Positions 12,085 through 18,581 of a stretch of DNA of 21,951 nucleotides are shown here, one piece after another (position 1 is the stretch's first letter; each line of letters starts with the position of its first letter). The position numbers and the translations under genes are program-made. The notes under the pieces were generated by a model, which was not told the origin of the DNA, searched no databases, and was given only the letters and a program-made list of their open reading frames with translations. Source of the DNA: a virus; IMG/VR virus record IMGVR_UViG_3300008416_000032, positions 1 to 21,951 of that record; one strand, written 5' to 3'.

Positions 12085-12270
12085 TTAGTTTTTAGTTTTA
12101 GCATCTGGATTAATCAATAAATGAGCTTTGCTTGTGATATATTGCTCAATATCAGAGAAATCCACAGCTTTACTAATTCGATACCACTTGCATTGGTTCC
12201 GAGCGCAAGGATGATATTTGCAGAGTTTCGGGGATGAACAGCATTTTGGGTTTTTGGATCGTGTTATCAT
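12085..12270 (-). CDS. small Cys-rich protein, last of minus operon
   Basis: The protein has 61 residues read from the minus strand, behind GAAAGGAGCTAAAAC. Cysteines and a histidine cluster in CCSSPKLCKYHPCARNQCKW, which suggests one or two metal sites. The tail (VDFSDIEQYITSKAHLLINP) is helical. No family recognised. It is the distal gene of the operon starting at 13583. Confidence 0.65.
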   Translation of the reverse strand: MITRSKNPKCCSSPKLCKYHPCARNQCKWYRISKAVDFSDIEQYITSKAHLLINPDAKTKN

Positions 12271-12365
12271 GTTTTAGCTCCTTTCGGTCCATATCAGGCT
12301 ATTTAGGGTTACGAGCTTCGCTTCTAAGGGACGAACGGCCTCGGTTTAGTGTTAGACTACCCTTG

Positions 12366-12536
12366 TTATTGAACTACGCCGAGATATACAGCTAAATCTT
12401 GTAAATTGCGTATCCAATATGCCTTATTGTCAATATCGGCAATTAGTTTTCGTGGCGTTTTTTCAAGAGGTTTGGTGTGGATAGCTTGATTTAGTGTTAA
12501 ATATGCTTGTCGTACTTGTTTTTTCGTTGCTTTCAT
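12366..12536 (-). CDS. 56-residue protein, paralogue of 13180-13341
   Basis: ATG behind ATAAGGAGTTATAGCA on the minus strand. The product starts MKATKKQVRQAYLTLNQAI; its core KPLEKTPRK and IDNKAYWIRNLQDL is almost identical to the product at 13180. The two genes flank the tRNA and the gene at 12656, so a local duplication is clear. Basic and helical, possibly nucleic-acid binding; no known family. Confidence 0.7.
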   Translation of the reverse strand: MKATKKQVRQAYLTLNQAIHTKPLEKTPRKLIADIDNKAYWIRNLQDLAVYLGVVQ

Positions 12537-12573
12537 TGCTATAACTCCTTATCTTGAACAGCATTATAGTTAA

Positions 12574-12644
12574 GGCCGTCGGAAAGACTCGGACTTTCAT
12601 CTCTGGCTTACAAAACCAGCGTTCTACCGTTGAACTACGGCGGC
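12574..12644 (-). tRNA. tRNA-Thr (anticodon TGT)
   Basis: Read on the minus strand, the cloverleaf is complete. Acceptor GCCGCCG/CGACGGC (one C-A mismatch), D arm GTTC..GAAC, anticodon stem CTGGT/GCCAG with loop TTTGTAA (anticodon TGT, reads ACA), variable loop AGAT, T arm GAAAG-TCCGAGT-CTTTC. Total is 71 bases with discriminator C. CCA is not encoded. The T loop has C in place of T at position 55, and the acceptor mismatch is unusual, so the tRNA may be weak or edited. It lies inside the minus-strand operon. Confidence 0.9.
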
Positions 12645-12655
12645 TCGGTGGATTC

Positions 12656-13030
12656 TTAGTCTTCACGTTCTGGTGGTTGGCGTTTTTTGACATCTGCGAT
12701 AAACTCATCGGGCTTATATTCTTTTTGTTCTTTGCCTCGATGATATTTTCGGCCAATGATTTGCCAGTCTTTGATGATATACATACCATTATCGCCGTTA
12801 TCACAATCAAGATGGTCTAAAGTATCAATTCCGATACCAGTTGTGCCGCCAACGAAATTAGCGATAACTTGGCACAGACGCGCCCAGCCGTAACAATCAT
12901 CATCTGGTGGCCTATGGCCTAATTCTTTGCATACAGCAAGAAAACCCTCAACGCTGTCTTGACCACCGTTCCAGTGAAGGTAAACACCAATACGTTCTTC
13001 TTCTGTTGTGATTACTGCTCGATTACCCAT
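12656..13030 (-). CDS. conserved phage protein of unknown function
   Basis: The protein has 124 residues on the minus strand, starting MGNRAVITTEEERIGVYLHW. The motifs YLHWNGGQDSVEGFL, CYGWARLCQVIANF and GIDTLDHLDCDNGDNGMYII are those of a protein seen in many phages and some bacteria with no assigned role. The Asp/Asn-rich DCDNGDNG loop could bind metal. RBS GAAAGGATAAATC, directly preceded by an interleaved-helix RNA element. This is one of the better conserved small genes here. Confidence 0.8.
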   Translation of the reverse strand: MGNRAVITTEEERIGVYLHWNGGQDSVEGFLAVCKELGHRPPDDDCYGWARLCQVIANFVGGTTGIGIDTLDHLDCDNGDNGMYIIKDWQIIGRKYHRGKEQKEYKPDEFIADVKKRQPPERED

Positions 13031-13049
13031 GATTTATCCTTTCAAACAA

Positions 13050-13135
13050 GCAAGCCCGCTGTTCAGGGCGAAGACAGGCTAACGAATTGACCCTTACTGG
13101 GCGAGCTTGCGTTTTTTCGGTTGTTTGCCTGTCTT
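13050..13135 (-). promoter_or_regulatory. third interleaved-helix (pseudoknot-type) element
   Basis: Helix 1 pairs 13071-13079 with 13127-13135 (AAGACAGGC/GCCTGTCTT). Helix 2 pairs 13050-13059 with 13101-13110 (GCAAGCCCGC/GCGAGCTTGC, one G-U). The order 2-1-2'-1' is an H-type pseudoknot on either strand. On the minus strand it ends directly before the RBS of the gene at 13030, the same position RNA A has before its gene. On the plus strand helix 2 is followed by GTTTTTTC, so it could also serve as a terminator for rightward transcripts. Confidence 0.5.
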
Positions 13136-13179
13136 AATCCCATAGGGCAGAGGCTTCGTAAAGCCCCGCCCTGCGAGAT

Positions 13180-13341
13180 TCATTTTATGACGTCAAGATA
13201 AACGCCGAGGTCTTGCAAATTGCGTATCCAATATGCTTTATTATCAATAGCAGCAATTCGCTTTCGGGGTGTTTTTTCAAGAGGCTTGTCATGGATAGCT
13301 TGCAGTAAAGTTAAATAAGCGTTTCTGATTTTTCTGTTCAT
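13180..13341 (-). CDS. 53-residue protein, paralogue of 12366-12536
   Basis: Minus-strand ATG behind GAAAGGAAGACAGGCT. The product starts MNRKIRNAYLTLLQAIHDKP and shares KPLEKTPRK and IDNKAYWIRNLQDLGVYL with the gene at 12366. The nucleotide sequences are also close over the shared core. The copies differ mainly at the two ends. Function unknown. A GGGC..GCCC hairpin with an inner GGCTT/AAGCC stem (13143-13171) lies downstream of its stop. Confidence 0.7.
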   Translation of the reverse strand: MNRKIRNAYLTLLQAIHDKPLEKTPRKRIAAIDNKAYWIRNLQDLGVYLDVIK

Positions 13342-13366
13342 AGCCTGTCTTCCTTTCAAATAGTGG

Positions 13367-13516
13367 TTAAGAGTTTTGAATTTCTATAGTTTCGGGAGTT
13401 GGTTCAAGACCTTCGGTGTCTGGCTCAGTTTGAAGAGAATCGCAAGGGCCATAAATAGCGTGAAAAGCTCCACACTGAGGGCAATAATCGGTAGGTTGGT
13501 TTGATTGTGTTTTCAT
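13367..13516 (-). CDS. 49-residue CxxC protein, first of minus operon
   Basis: Minus strand, ATG behind AAAGGCAGGCTAAA; an in-frame ATG eight codons earlier is less likely. The product starts MKTQSNQPTDYCPQCGAFHA, with one C..C knuckle, a further cysteine (GPCDS), and an acidic Thr/Pro/Glu-rich tail. It is a half zinc ribbon or a redox-type CxxC. It is the first gene after the promoter at 13583. Confidence 0.6.
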   Translation of the reverse strand: MKTQSNQPTDYCPQCGAFHAIYGPCDSLQTEPDTEGLEPTPETIEIQNS

Positions 13517-13554
13517 TTTAGCCTGCCTTTCGTTTGTCATAATTGACTACATAT

Positions 13555-13583
13555 ATCTTATCGGCATAATAGATAGTTGTCAA
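13555..13583 (-). promoter_or_regulatory. promoter of the minus-strand operon
   Basis: On the minus strand: TTGACA at 13583-13578, 17-base spacer, TAAGAT at 13560-13555. It faces away from the promoter at 13661, with an AT-rich stretch of about 75 bases between them. Confidence 0.75.
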
Positions 13584-13660
13584 CAGTAAAGTTTAGACTA
13601 TTTTCTAAGTGTAGGTAAAATAACAGCTTACAAGCGAAAAAACTTTAATATTTATTTATC

Positions 13661-13689
13661 TTGACAAAACCTGAAAGATAGTTTGTAAT
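13661..13689 (+). promoter_or_regulatory. promoter of the rightward packaging operon
   Basis: TTGACA at 13661-13666, 17-base spacer, TGTAAT at 13684-13689. It leads the gene chain towards terminase and portal. Confidence 0.7.
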
Positions 13690-13706
13690 GATTTGAAGGA
13701 TTCAAG

Positions 13707-13832
13707 ATGAGAATAAAGTGCAAGAACTGCCACAAGTCAAGAAACGAAAAGACCATGATATACTCAGTTCCCGAAGACTCATATTATTGCAACCAATCCT
13801 GCAAGGACGAACATGATGGGATTAAACGATGA
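13707..13832 (+). CDS. 41-residue treble-clef-like zinc protein
   Basis: ATG behind GAAGGATTCAAG, the first gene after the rightward promoter. It begins MRIKCKNCHKSRNEKT and later has YYCNQSCKDEH: a C..C plus C...C arrangement, as in small MYND or treble-clef-like fingers. It ends with an ATGA overlap on the next gene. Confidence 0.65.
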   Translation: MRIKCKNCHKSRNEKTMIYSVPEDSYYCNQSCKDEHDGIKR

Positions 13833-13969
13833 AACAAAGACAATCCCAAAGGCTCGACGAATACCACGGTCGAAAGATAGCAAACGAGTCTAAAAACCTA
13901 CCAGGACACGAAGAACGGATGAAAGAACACATAAAACGAGTGCAAGAGGCAAATAATGGCAAAGCATAG
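13829..13969 (+). CDS. 46-residue basic helical protein
   Basis: Translation is coupled by ATGA to the preceding stop. The product (MKQRQSQRLDEYHGRKIANE, then HEERMKEHIKRVQEANN) is charged and helical. There is no motif. It overlaps the next gene by 14 bases. Confidence 0.55.
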   Translation: MKQRQSQRLDEYHGRKIANESKNLPGHEERMKEHIKRVQEANNGKA

Positions 13970-14153
13970 CCTATCAATCAATACGTTTGACGACATGGTG
14001 GAAACTATTGAGTTTAAATGTGATAATAAGGTAATTAGGACGATTATAGGCGATGGTAATATTCAGGGAAAATGTGTTTGTGGCAGAGATTTTACAACAA
14101 CGGGCGATTATAAAAACAAAACTATACTAAAAGTGGGTGATAATGGCAGGTAG
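13956..14153 (+). CDS. small protein with CVCG motif
   Basis: The protein has 65 residues and starts within the previous gene behind AAGAGGCAAATA. It consists mostly of strands (LSINTFDDMVETIEFKCDN, IRTIIGDGNIQGKCVCGRDF), with a CVCGRDF knuckle and a third cysteine. A half zinc ribbon is possible. Its end overlaps the next gene by 11 bases. Confidence 0.6.
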   Translation: MAKHSLSINTFDDMVETIEFKCDNKVIRTIIGDGNIQGKCVCGRDFTTTGDYKNKTILKVGDNGR

Positions 14154-14526
14154 GCCAAAAAAGTCATTTAGTATTGAAGAAGTAACAAGAATGGAGCAAT
14201 TAGCCTATGAGGGTTGCCAAAACGGGACCATTGCTAATATCACTGGTACGGCTATAAACACACTTGTTAGACATTTTGGACGATTATTGACGAAAAAACG
14301 ATGTGAACGTAAGCAATGGCTTCGTAAATGCCAGAACGATTTATCCAAAACTAACCCTGCAATGGCTATTTTCTTAGGTAAAAACGAGCTTGACCAAGTA
14401 GATAAGCGTGTTATTGAGGCAGAAGTCACGGAACAGCAAAGACTTACAGAGGCCGAGACGGCTGAAGCTCAAAGAATCTCTAACATCTTGAACTTAGAGC
14501 AGGCAAGGAAGGGAAAGGCGGGTTAG
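14143..14526 (+). CDS. probable terminase small subunit or HTH DNA-binding protein
   Basis: The protein has 127 residues from MAGRPKKSFSIEEVTRMEQL. A helix-turn-helix lies at about 8-45 (EGCQNGTIANITGTAINTLV). Then comes a basic region (RLLTKKRCERKQWLRKC) and KTNPAMAIFLGKNELDQVD, with a Gln/Glu-rich helical tail. The AGRPKK start, HTH and NPAMAIFLGKN segment are typical of phage terminase small subunits. These recognise packaging sites and assemble with the large subunit, found here 2.4 kb downstream. Other HTH proteins remain possible. Confidence 0.65.
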   Translation: MAGRPKKSFSIEEVTRMEQLAYEGCQNGTIANITGTAINTLVRHFGRLLTKKRCERKQWLRKCQNDLSKTNPAMAIFLGKNELDQVDKRVIEAEVTEQQRLTEAETAEAQRISNILNLEQARKGKAG

Positions 14527-14527
14527 A

Positions 14528-14998
14528 ATGGCATATAAGGACAAAGCCAAGCAGAAAGAGGCTAACAGACTGGCTCAGGCAAGGTTCAAAGCCAAGTCAA
14601 AAGGTATTACCAGCGGTCAGGGTATTACCAAGGGTATTACCAGCACAAAACGAGGCAAGGACATCAAGTGTTTCGAGGACTTACCGCCTGATGTTCAAGA
14701 GACTATCAATATGATGAGCCGACGTGACGGCAAGATAGACCCGATAGTCAAGGCCAACAGGACAGCCATTGCTGTAAACTATCAGCATCTATTCCCTGAG
14801 AGCTATGAGCCTGGCCCCATGGAGATAACAAGGGCCGAGGCCATAGTTATGACAGCCAGTGAGCGAGCCAATTACAAGCCAGCCTCAGAGCTAGGCAAGG
14901 GCGAGTTTAATCATGTTAGCAAGCCAGGCGATGCTGACTATGACGGCATCTGTACGCCTGAATGGATAAAAGAAAGGAAGGCGGGGGCCTCCGCATGA
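14528..14998 (+). CDS. basic phage protein with tandem GIT repeats
   Basis: The protein has 156 residues. The start AYKDKAKQKEANRLAQARFK is strongly basic and is followed by a short repeat (KGITSGQGITKGITS) encoded by three copies of GGTATTACCA at 14603, 14621 and 14633. A mixed domain follows, ending GICTPEWIKERKAG. Phage proteins with this YKDK.KQ.E..R.A..R opening are common next to terminase genes. The role is unknown; the repeat number may vary between relatives. Confidence 0.65.
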   Translation: MAYKDKAKQKEANRLAQARFKAKSKGITSGQGITKGITSTKRGKDIKCFEDLPPDVQETINMMSRRDGKIDPIVKANRTAIAVNYQHLFPESYEPGPMEITRAEAIVMTASERANYKPASELGKGEFNHVSKPGDADYDGICTPEWIKERKAGASA

Positions 14999-15078
14999 AC
15001 ACGAAGACCCCCAAAGGGGCGGTGGTGGCTAAAGTCATTAGGCTCACCGACATTTTTATGATTTTTGGGAAGCGTTAA
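14995..15078 (+). CDS. 27-residue coupled micro-ORF
   Basis: It starts at an ATGA overlap and encodes a basic, then hydrophobic peptide (MNTKTPKGAVVAKVIRLTDI). Coupling and placement inside an operon support translation, but the peptide is short and carries no motif. Confidence 0.4.
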   Translation: MNTKTPKGAVVAKVIRLTDIFMIFGKR

Positions 15079-15088
15079 GATAGGTAAG

Positions 15089-15337
15089 ATGAAGTTATTT
15101 AGCAGAATACTAAAGTTACGTGAGAGGCAATTGATTAACGACAACGTTAAGTCTGTTTTACATTTCAAGCCTGACAGATTTTTTGATTTATTTAATGGGC
15201 TTCAGATGATGACTCGTCCCGCTTTTAGTATGCCCCAAGTTACGTGGGATTTTTGGTTACACGAGATAATGCCGAAGTTTGTTAAGGGTGACAGTTTGTT
15301 TATTTTGGGATATGAGGTAAGGATAAGAAATGGCTGA
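15089..15337 (+). CDS. small phage hypothetical protein
   Basis: The protein has 82 residues, starting MKLFSRILKLRERQLINDNV behind GATAGGTAAG. The middle (FKPDRFFDLFNGLQMMTRPA) is hydrophobic but not a membrane span; the end (SLFILGYEVRIRNG) forms a strand. I do not recognise it. It overlaps the following micro-ORF by eight bases. Confidence 0.6.
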   Translation: MKLFSRILKLRERQLINDNVKSVLHFKPDRFFDLFNGLQMMTRPAFSMPQVTWDFWLHEIMPKFVKGDSLFILGYEVRIRNG

Positions 15338-15425
15338 CAACATAACCAAATTATCGACTAAAGTCATGGGTATAGTCAACGAGTACATTGACGCTGGCAT
15401 GACCACTGAGGAGGTTTTGTCGTGA
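15330..15425 (+). CDS. 31-residue micro-protein
   Basis: The ATG follows GAGGTAAGGATAAGA. The peptide (MADNITKLSTKVMGIVNEYI, then TTEEVLS) is an amphipathic helix. Its RBS and tight spacing are the main support. Confidence 0.5.
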   Translation: MADNITKLSTKVMGIVNEYIDAGMTTEEVLS

Positions 15426-15469
15426 GTACAATAAGAACAATTAGGAAAAAAATGAGCAAAGGAGAAACA

Positions 15470-15703
15470 ATGAACAATCAATCTATAGCTGATTTTGAGA
15501 GCGAGATACTTAGTGTGTGCGGTAAATACGAGAAGAAAATGCCACACGCTTGTTTAGTTGGGGTTTTAACTGTAGTTACGCATATGTATATGGACGCCCA
15601 ACTTAGTAATGCTGATTTCTACGAAAGCCCTGTCTTAAAAGGAAGGAAAGCTTCGCCCGTACCCGCCGAGGCGGTAAGTGGAGGCGAGTCATATGAACCG
15701 TAG
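15470..15703 (+). CDS. small helical phage protein
   Basis: The protein has 77 residues, starting MNNQSIADFESEILSVCGKY at the ATG behind AAAGGAGAAACA. A GTG at 15422 in the same frame would add 16 residues but lacks so good a site. The body is helical (PHACLVGVLTVVTHMYMDAQ) with a disordered end. Unknown function. The next gene's ATG lies within its last codons. Confidence 0.65.
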   Translation: MNNQSIADFESEILSVCGKYEKKMPHACLVGVLTVVTHMYMDAQLSNADFYESPVLKGRKASPVPAEAVSGGESYEP

Positions 15704-15974
15704 GGGCTTTTTAAGTAAGATATGTGGATTGATACCCTTTGGGGTGGGTTTGTCCGTTGTGGGCGGCGTGCGTGCGTCTAAGGGGCAACGTGAGGCGACG
15801 TATAGTCAATCAAGCAGTTCGTCAACTTCTGCGAGTGTTTCCGACCTTGAATCTTGTAAGCCAAATTGGGATGCTGTAGGTTGCAAGGGTTGTTTTGTAG
15901 GATGTGGTCAGTTTGATGACTGCACGGCCACGTTAAATAGGAGAATTAAAAATGCCAAGAAAGAAGAAAGTTGA
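15693..15974 (+). CDS. small protein with Tat-like signal and Cys cluster
   Basis: The protein has 93 residues. MNRRGFLSKICGLIPFGVGL begins a plausible twin-arginine signal: RRGFL, a hydrophobic segment of about 14 residues, then a V-R-A-S cleavage-like site near 29. A Ser-rich linker follows (SQSSSSSTSAS), then a cysteine-rich mature part with CKPNWDAVGCKGCFVGCG and DDCTAT. Tat export carries folded, often metal-bound proteins, so a cysteine cluster behind a Tat signal is coherent. It is unusual within a pre-terminase phage operon. The start follows GGAGGCGAGTC. Confidence 0.65.
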   Translation: MNRRGFLSKICGLIPFGVGLSVVGGVRASKGQREATYSQSSSSSTSASVSDLESCKPNWDAVGCKGCFVGCGQFDDCTATLNRRIKNAKKEES

Positions 15975-16122
15975 ACCCCGTCGCAGGGAGGTATGCAATT
16001 TCATTGTTAGTGGCGACGTGAATTTCGATGATTTTGTTTGTACCAAGTGTGGTAAGTCGATTAAGTGGGTAGGTCGTCACGGTTTATGTTGTGGTATCAA
16101 GTATGGGGTTAAGCAAAGATGA
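15952..16122 (+). CDS. 56-residue zinc-knuckle protein
   Basis: ATG behind TAGGAGAATTAAAA. A basic start (MPRKKKVEPRRREVC) leads to FVCTKCGKSIKWVGRHGLCC, a four-cysteine treble-clef or ribbon layout. The basic N-terminus plus zinc finger hints at nucleic-acid binding. Confidence 0.65.
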   Translation: MPRKKKVEPRRREVCNFIVSGDVNFDDFVCTKCGKSIKWVGRHGLCCGIKYGVKQR

Positions 16123-16316
16123 TGGATGATTGGCAAAAATCATTGCATGAGAGATTAGTAGAATTTATTGGTGATACGGGCGAATTTACTGAAAGCAAAA
16201 ATCCTATAAGTCTCAGCATAAACATAAAAGAGGCTTATGTTTTAATAAAAGCACTGGAGGCCCAAGAGAAATTTGAAAATCCGATGATGATTGTGGAAAA
16301 AAAAGATGACATGTGA
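16119..16316 (+). CDS. small phage hypothetical protein
   Basis: The protein has 65 residues beginning MMDDWQKSLHERLVEFIGDT at an ATGATG that overlaps the previous stop. Charged helix ends surround a strand (PISLSINIKEAYVLIKALEA). No family known to me. The next gene starts inside its last codons. Confidence 0.6.
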   Translation: MMDDWQKSLHERLVEFIGDTGEFTESKNPISLSINIKEAYVLIKALEAQEKFENPMMIVEKKDDM

Positions 16317-16578
16317 AAATTGCAGATTTTGGGAAGAGGACAAATCAGGCAAGCCTACTAATGGTGTGATTATGGGTTATTGTCACCGCAACCCTCCAGC
16401 AGCTATGGCCTGCGTAGTGCCTAAGCTTCAACGGGTCACAAACAAGATGATACCTACATTGATAGAGGTGACGGTTTGGCCGAAGACAATGGTTGCTGCT
16501 TGGTGCGGTGGTTTTGAAGTAAAAAAGAAACCGACTGGTTTGTTAGAGACAAAGAGAATCACAAATGACCGAGATTGA
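16306..16578 (+). CDS. phage zinc-binding protein, CRFWE family style
   Basis: The protein has 90 residues. CENCRFWEEDKSGKP, then GYCHRNPPA, and a late WPKTMVAAWCGGFE follow a pattern frequent in small phage proteins (C..CRF, G.CHRNPP, P.T....WCGEF), where four cysteines and a histidine bind one metal. It overlaps both neighbours. The start is the ATG at 16306, inside the previous gene. Confidence 0.75.
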   Translation: MTCENCRFWEEDKSGKPTNGVIMGYCHRNPPAAMACVVPKLQRVTNKMIPTLIEVTVWPKTMVAAWCGGFEVKKKPTGLLETKRITNDRD

Positions 16579-16750
16579 AAGACTTCAGCACAAGCTCAAG
16601 AAAGCCAATGACGAATACCACAACGCTGTGGATGAAGTTTTGACTTCTGGCGTACTTTACGTGGAGCACAAGTGTGTGATAGCTTCCAAGGCGTCTACGA
16701 TATTTAGATTGATGGAAGAGATTTTAGTTTTTCCATTGAAGGAGAAATAA
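16565..16750 (+). CDS. small coiled-coil protein
   Basis: The protein has 61 residues. It begins MTEIERLQHKLKKANDEYHN, a heptad-like helix, and continues with a second helix (VIASKASTIFRLMEEIL). It may form dimers. No known family. It ends one base into the next gene. Confidence 0.6.
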   Translation: MTEIERLQHKLKKANDEYHNAVDEVLTSGVLYVEHKCVIASKASTIFRLMEEILVFPLKEK

Positions 16751-16953
16751 TGAGTTTTTTGAAACCCAAGACAATACCCCAGCCTTCGGTAGCCGAGCCG
16801 GAACCGGCGCCACTTGAGCTTGTGTCCGAGACCTCTGAAGACGTTAAGCAACAAGAGGCACGAAAGCGTCGGAGGCGAAGTGGTCGTGGTCGCACGGTTG
16901 TAACCGGCGAACTTTCACCGGAAGTTGTAGGGAAGAAGACTTTACTCGGATGA
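16750..16953 (+). CDS. small basic protein preceding terminase
   Basis: The protein has 67 residues. A Pro/Glu-rich start (SFLKPKTIPQPSVAEPEPAP) is followed by a basic run (ARKRRRRSGRGRTVVTGELS) and GKKTLLG. The pattern RRR.GR..T..TG.....KTLLG is a well-known small protein found next to head-tail genes of podo- and siphoviruses, probably disordered and virion-associated. RBS GAAGGAGAAATA; its stop overlaps the terminase ATG. Confidence 0.75.
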   Translation: MSFLKPKTIPQPSVAEPEPAPLELVSETSEDVKQQEARKRRRRSGRGRTVVTGELSPEVVGKKTLLG

Positions 16954-18581
16954 ACATAACCCCTCAAAAACTTGCACAAGTCAACGCCGGATATTGGGCT
17001 ACTCTTAACGAGATTAAGCTCCAACGGTCGGTGTATACTTTTTATAACCACGAATACCAAGTCGAGCCGATGGGAAACAATTGCAAGCGGGTATGTTACA
17101 TGAAGGCTACTCGTGGCGGTTTTAGTGAAATAGAGATACTCAAAAGTCTTCATGGCATGATATACGGTCGTTACCAAGAGGGTGTTTTATATTTATTTCC
17201 CACCACCGATGACGTTAACGAATTTAGTAAAAGTCGTTTTGCCCCGTTGCTTTCTTCTAACCGGTTAGCCATAGGCCAACATGTTAAGAGTGGTGGCAAG
17301 GGAACTGACACGGCTTCTTTGAAGAAGATAAATAAGGCTTTTTTATATTTACGAGGCGCGCGTTTAAGTGAGAAACGTGGGGAACAATCCGAATCTTCCA
17401 AGATGAAGAGTATTGGAGTTGATAAGATAGTTTTCGACGAAGTTGACCACATGGACGAAGAGGTCATCGCCAAGGCTCGTGGTCGTTATTACGACTCTCC
17501 TTGGCAGGAAGAAGTCTTTATTGGAAACCCAATTATTCCAGGTCTTGGTATTGACCAGCAATGGCAGAAGTCAGACCAACGACATTGGTGGAGGGAATGC
17601 GCATCTTGTGGTAAATATACTTGTGCGGAACTATTCTTTTTTGAAGACCCCGAAAGATGTATAGGTGTTAGGGCCGATGGTAAGGGTTACATAGCTTGCA
17701 AGAATTGTGGTCGGGAAGTCTTTATCAAAGACGGCCAATGGCAACCGGAACTAAAAGATAATACAAACTACATGAAAGGTTACAGGTGGTCTCAGTTAAC
17801 AAGTGCAGTTTGTGACCCGCTTGACATTTTACGTGATTTCCGAGAGCCGCCCGAAGGTAACATTGCTGATGTTTACCGATTAAGGTTAGGTCTTCCTTAT
17901 ATCGCTGACGAAGACAGATTAGTGGAATCTCAAGTATATGAATGTTGTGGGATGGAAGAGATGCATCCTTCCCATGAGGGTTCGTGTGCTATGGGAGTTG
18001 ACGTTGGCAAGATAAAGCACATTGAAATAGGCATTAAGACGGGCAAAGAACAATATCGATTATTGAAGATTGCGAGATTATCTTCGTGGGATGACATACA
18101 TATCTTAGCTCGAAAATTCCACGTTAAGAGTTCTGTTGTTGATATACGTCCTTACGAGGACAGCGCAAGAGACTTTCAAACTAACGCAAGGAAATATGGC
18201 AACAAGGTATTTTTGTGTGAGTACAAGGAAAACACACCACGAGGCACGATTTATAACGATAAAACCGGAATAGTTAGTGTTCATAGAACCGAGATATTTG
18301 ACGCAACTCACCGAATGGTTGTTACTCCTGGCATGTTGACTATCCCTCGATATTGTCTTGAGATTAAAGAGTTCGCAAAACAAATGTGCGGGGCGTACAA
18401 GATATTGGAGACCAACAAAAAAACAGGTACGAGCGTATATCGGTACAAGGGTAGTAATGAGCATTATCGAAACGGCTTGAATTATTTTAAGTTGGCAGCA
18501 GATAGATGTCGGATAGTTCGGGCGGGAACTCATAAGACTAATAAACAGACAACAGTAATAAGCGATTATGCCAAAATTTAA
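16950..18581 (+). CDS. terL: terminase large subunit, GpA-like
   Basis: The protein has 543 residues. It is the ATPase/nuclease motor that cuts and packages phage DNA. Seen: a deviant Walker A, KATRGGFSE at 52-60; Walker B VDKIVFDEVD at about 157-166; a GNP coupling motif near 192; and a zinc site CASC (217-220) with CKNC (250-253), typical of the lambda GpA branch. The nuclease shows D351 in MGVDVG, D398 in VVDIRPYED, and a late acid near 518 (YFKLAAD). Length fits the family. It starts at an ATGA overlap and is followed by two small genes, then the portal. Confidence 0.9.
   Translation: MNITPQKLAQVNAGYWATLNEIKLQRSVYTFYNHEYQVEPMGNNCKRVCYMKATRGGFSEIEILKSLHGMIYGRYQEGVLYLFPTTDDVNEFSKSRFAPLLSSNRLAIGQHVKSGGKGTDTASLKKINKAFLYLRGARLSEKRGEQSESSKMKSIGVDKIVFDEVDHMDEEVIAKARGRYYDSPWQEEVFIGNPIIPGLGIDQQWQKSDQRHWWRECASCGKYTCAELFFFEDPERCIGVRADGKGYIACKNCGREVFIKDGQWQPELKDNTNYMKGYRWSQLTSAVCDPLDILRDFREPPEGNIADVYRLRLGLPYIADEDRLVESQVYECCGMEEMHPSHEGSCAMGVDVGKIKHIEIGIKTGKEQYRLLKIARLSSWDDIHILARKFHVKSSVVDIRPYEDSARDFQTNARKYGNKVFLCEYKENTPRGTIYNDKTGIVSVHRTEIFDATHRMVVTPGMLTIPRYCLEIKEFAKQMCGAYKILETNKKTGTSVYRYKGSNEHYRNGLNYFKLAADRCRIVRAGTHKTNKQTTVISDYAKI

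Noticed and set aside
12283-12365. Second minus-strand tRNA between 12270 and 12366
   Set aside because: A TTCG segment is present, but acceptor, D and T stems do not form.
17171-17473. Minus-strand ORF of 100 codons
   Set aside because: It is a shadow of the terminase gene, with no RBS and no domain.
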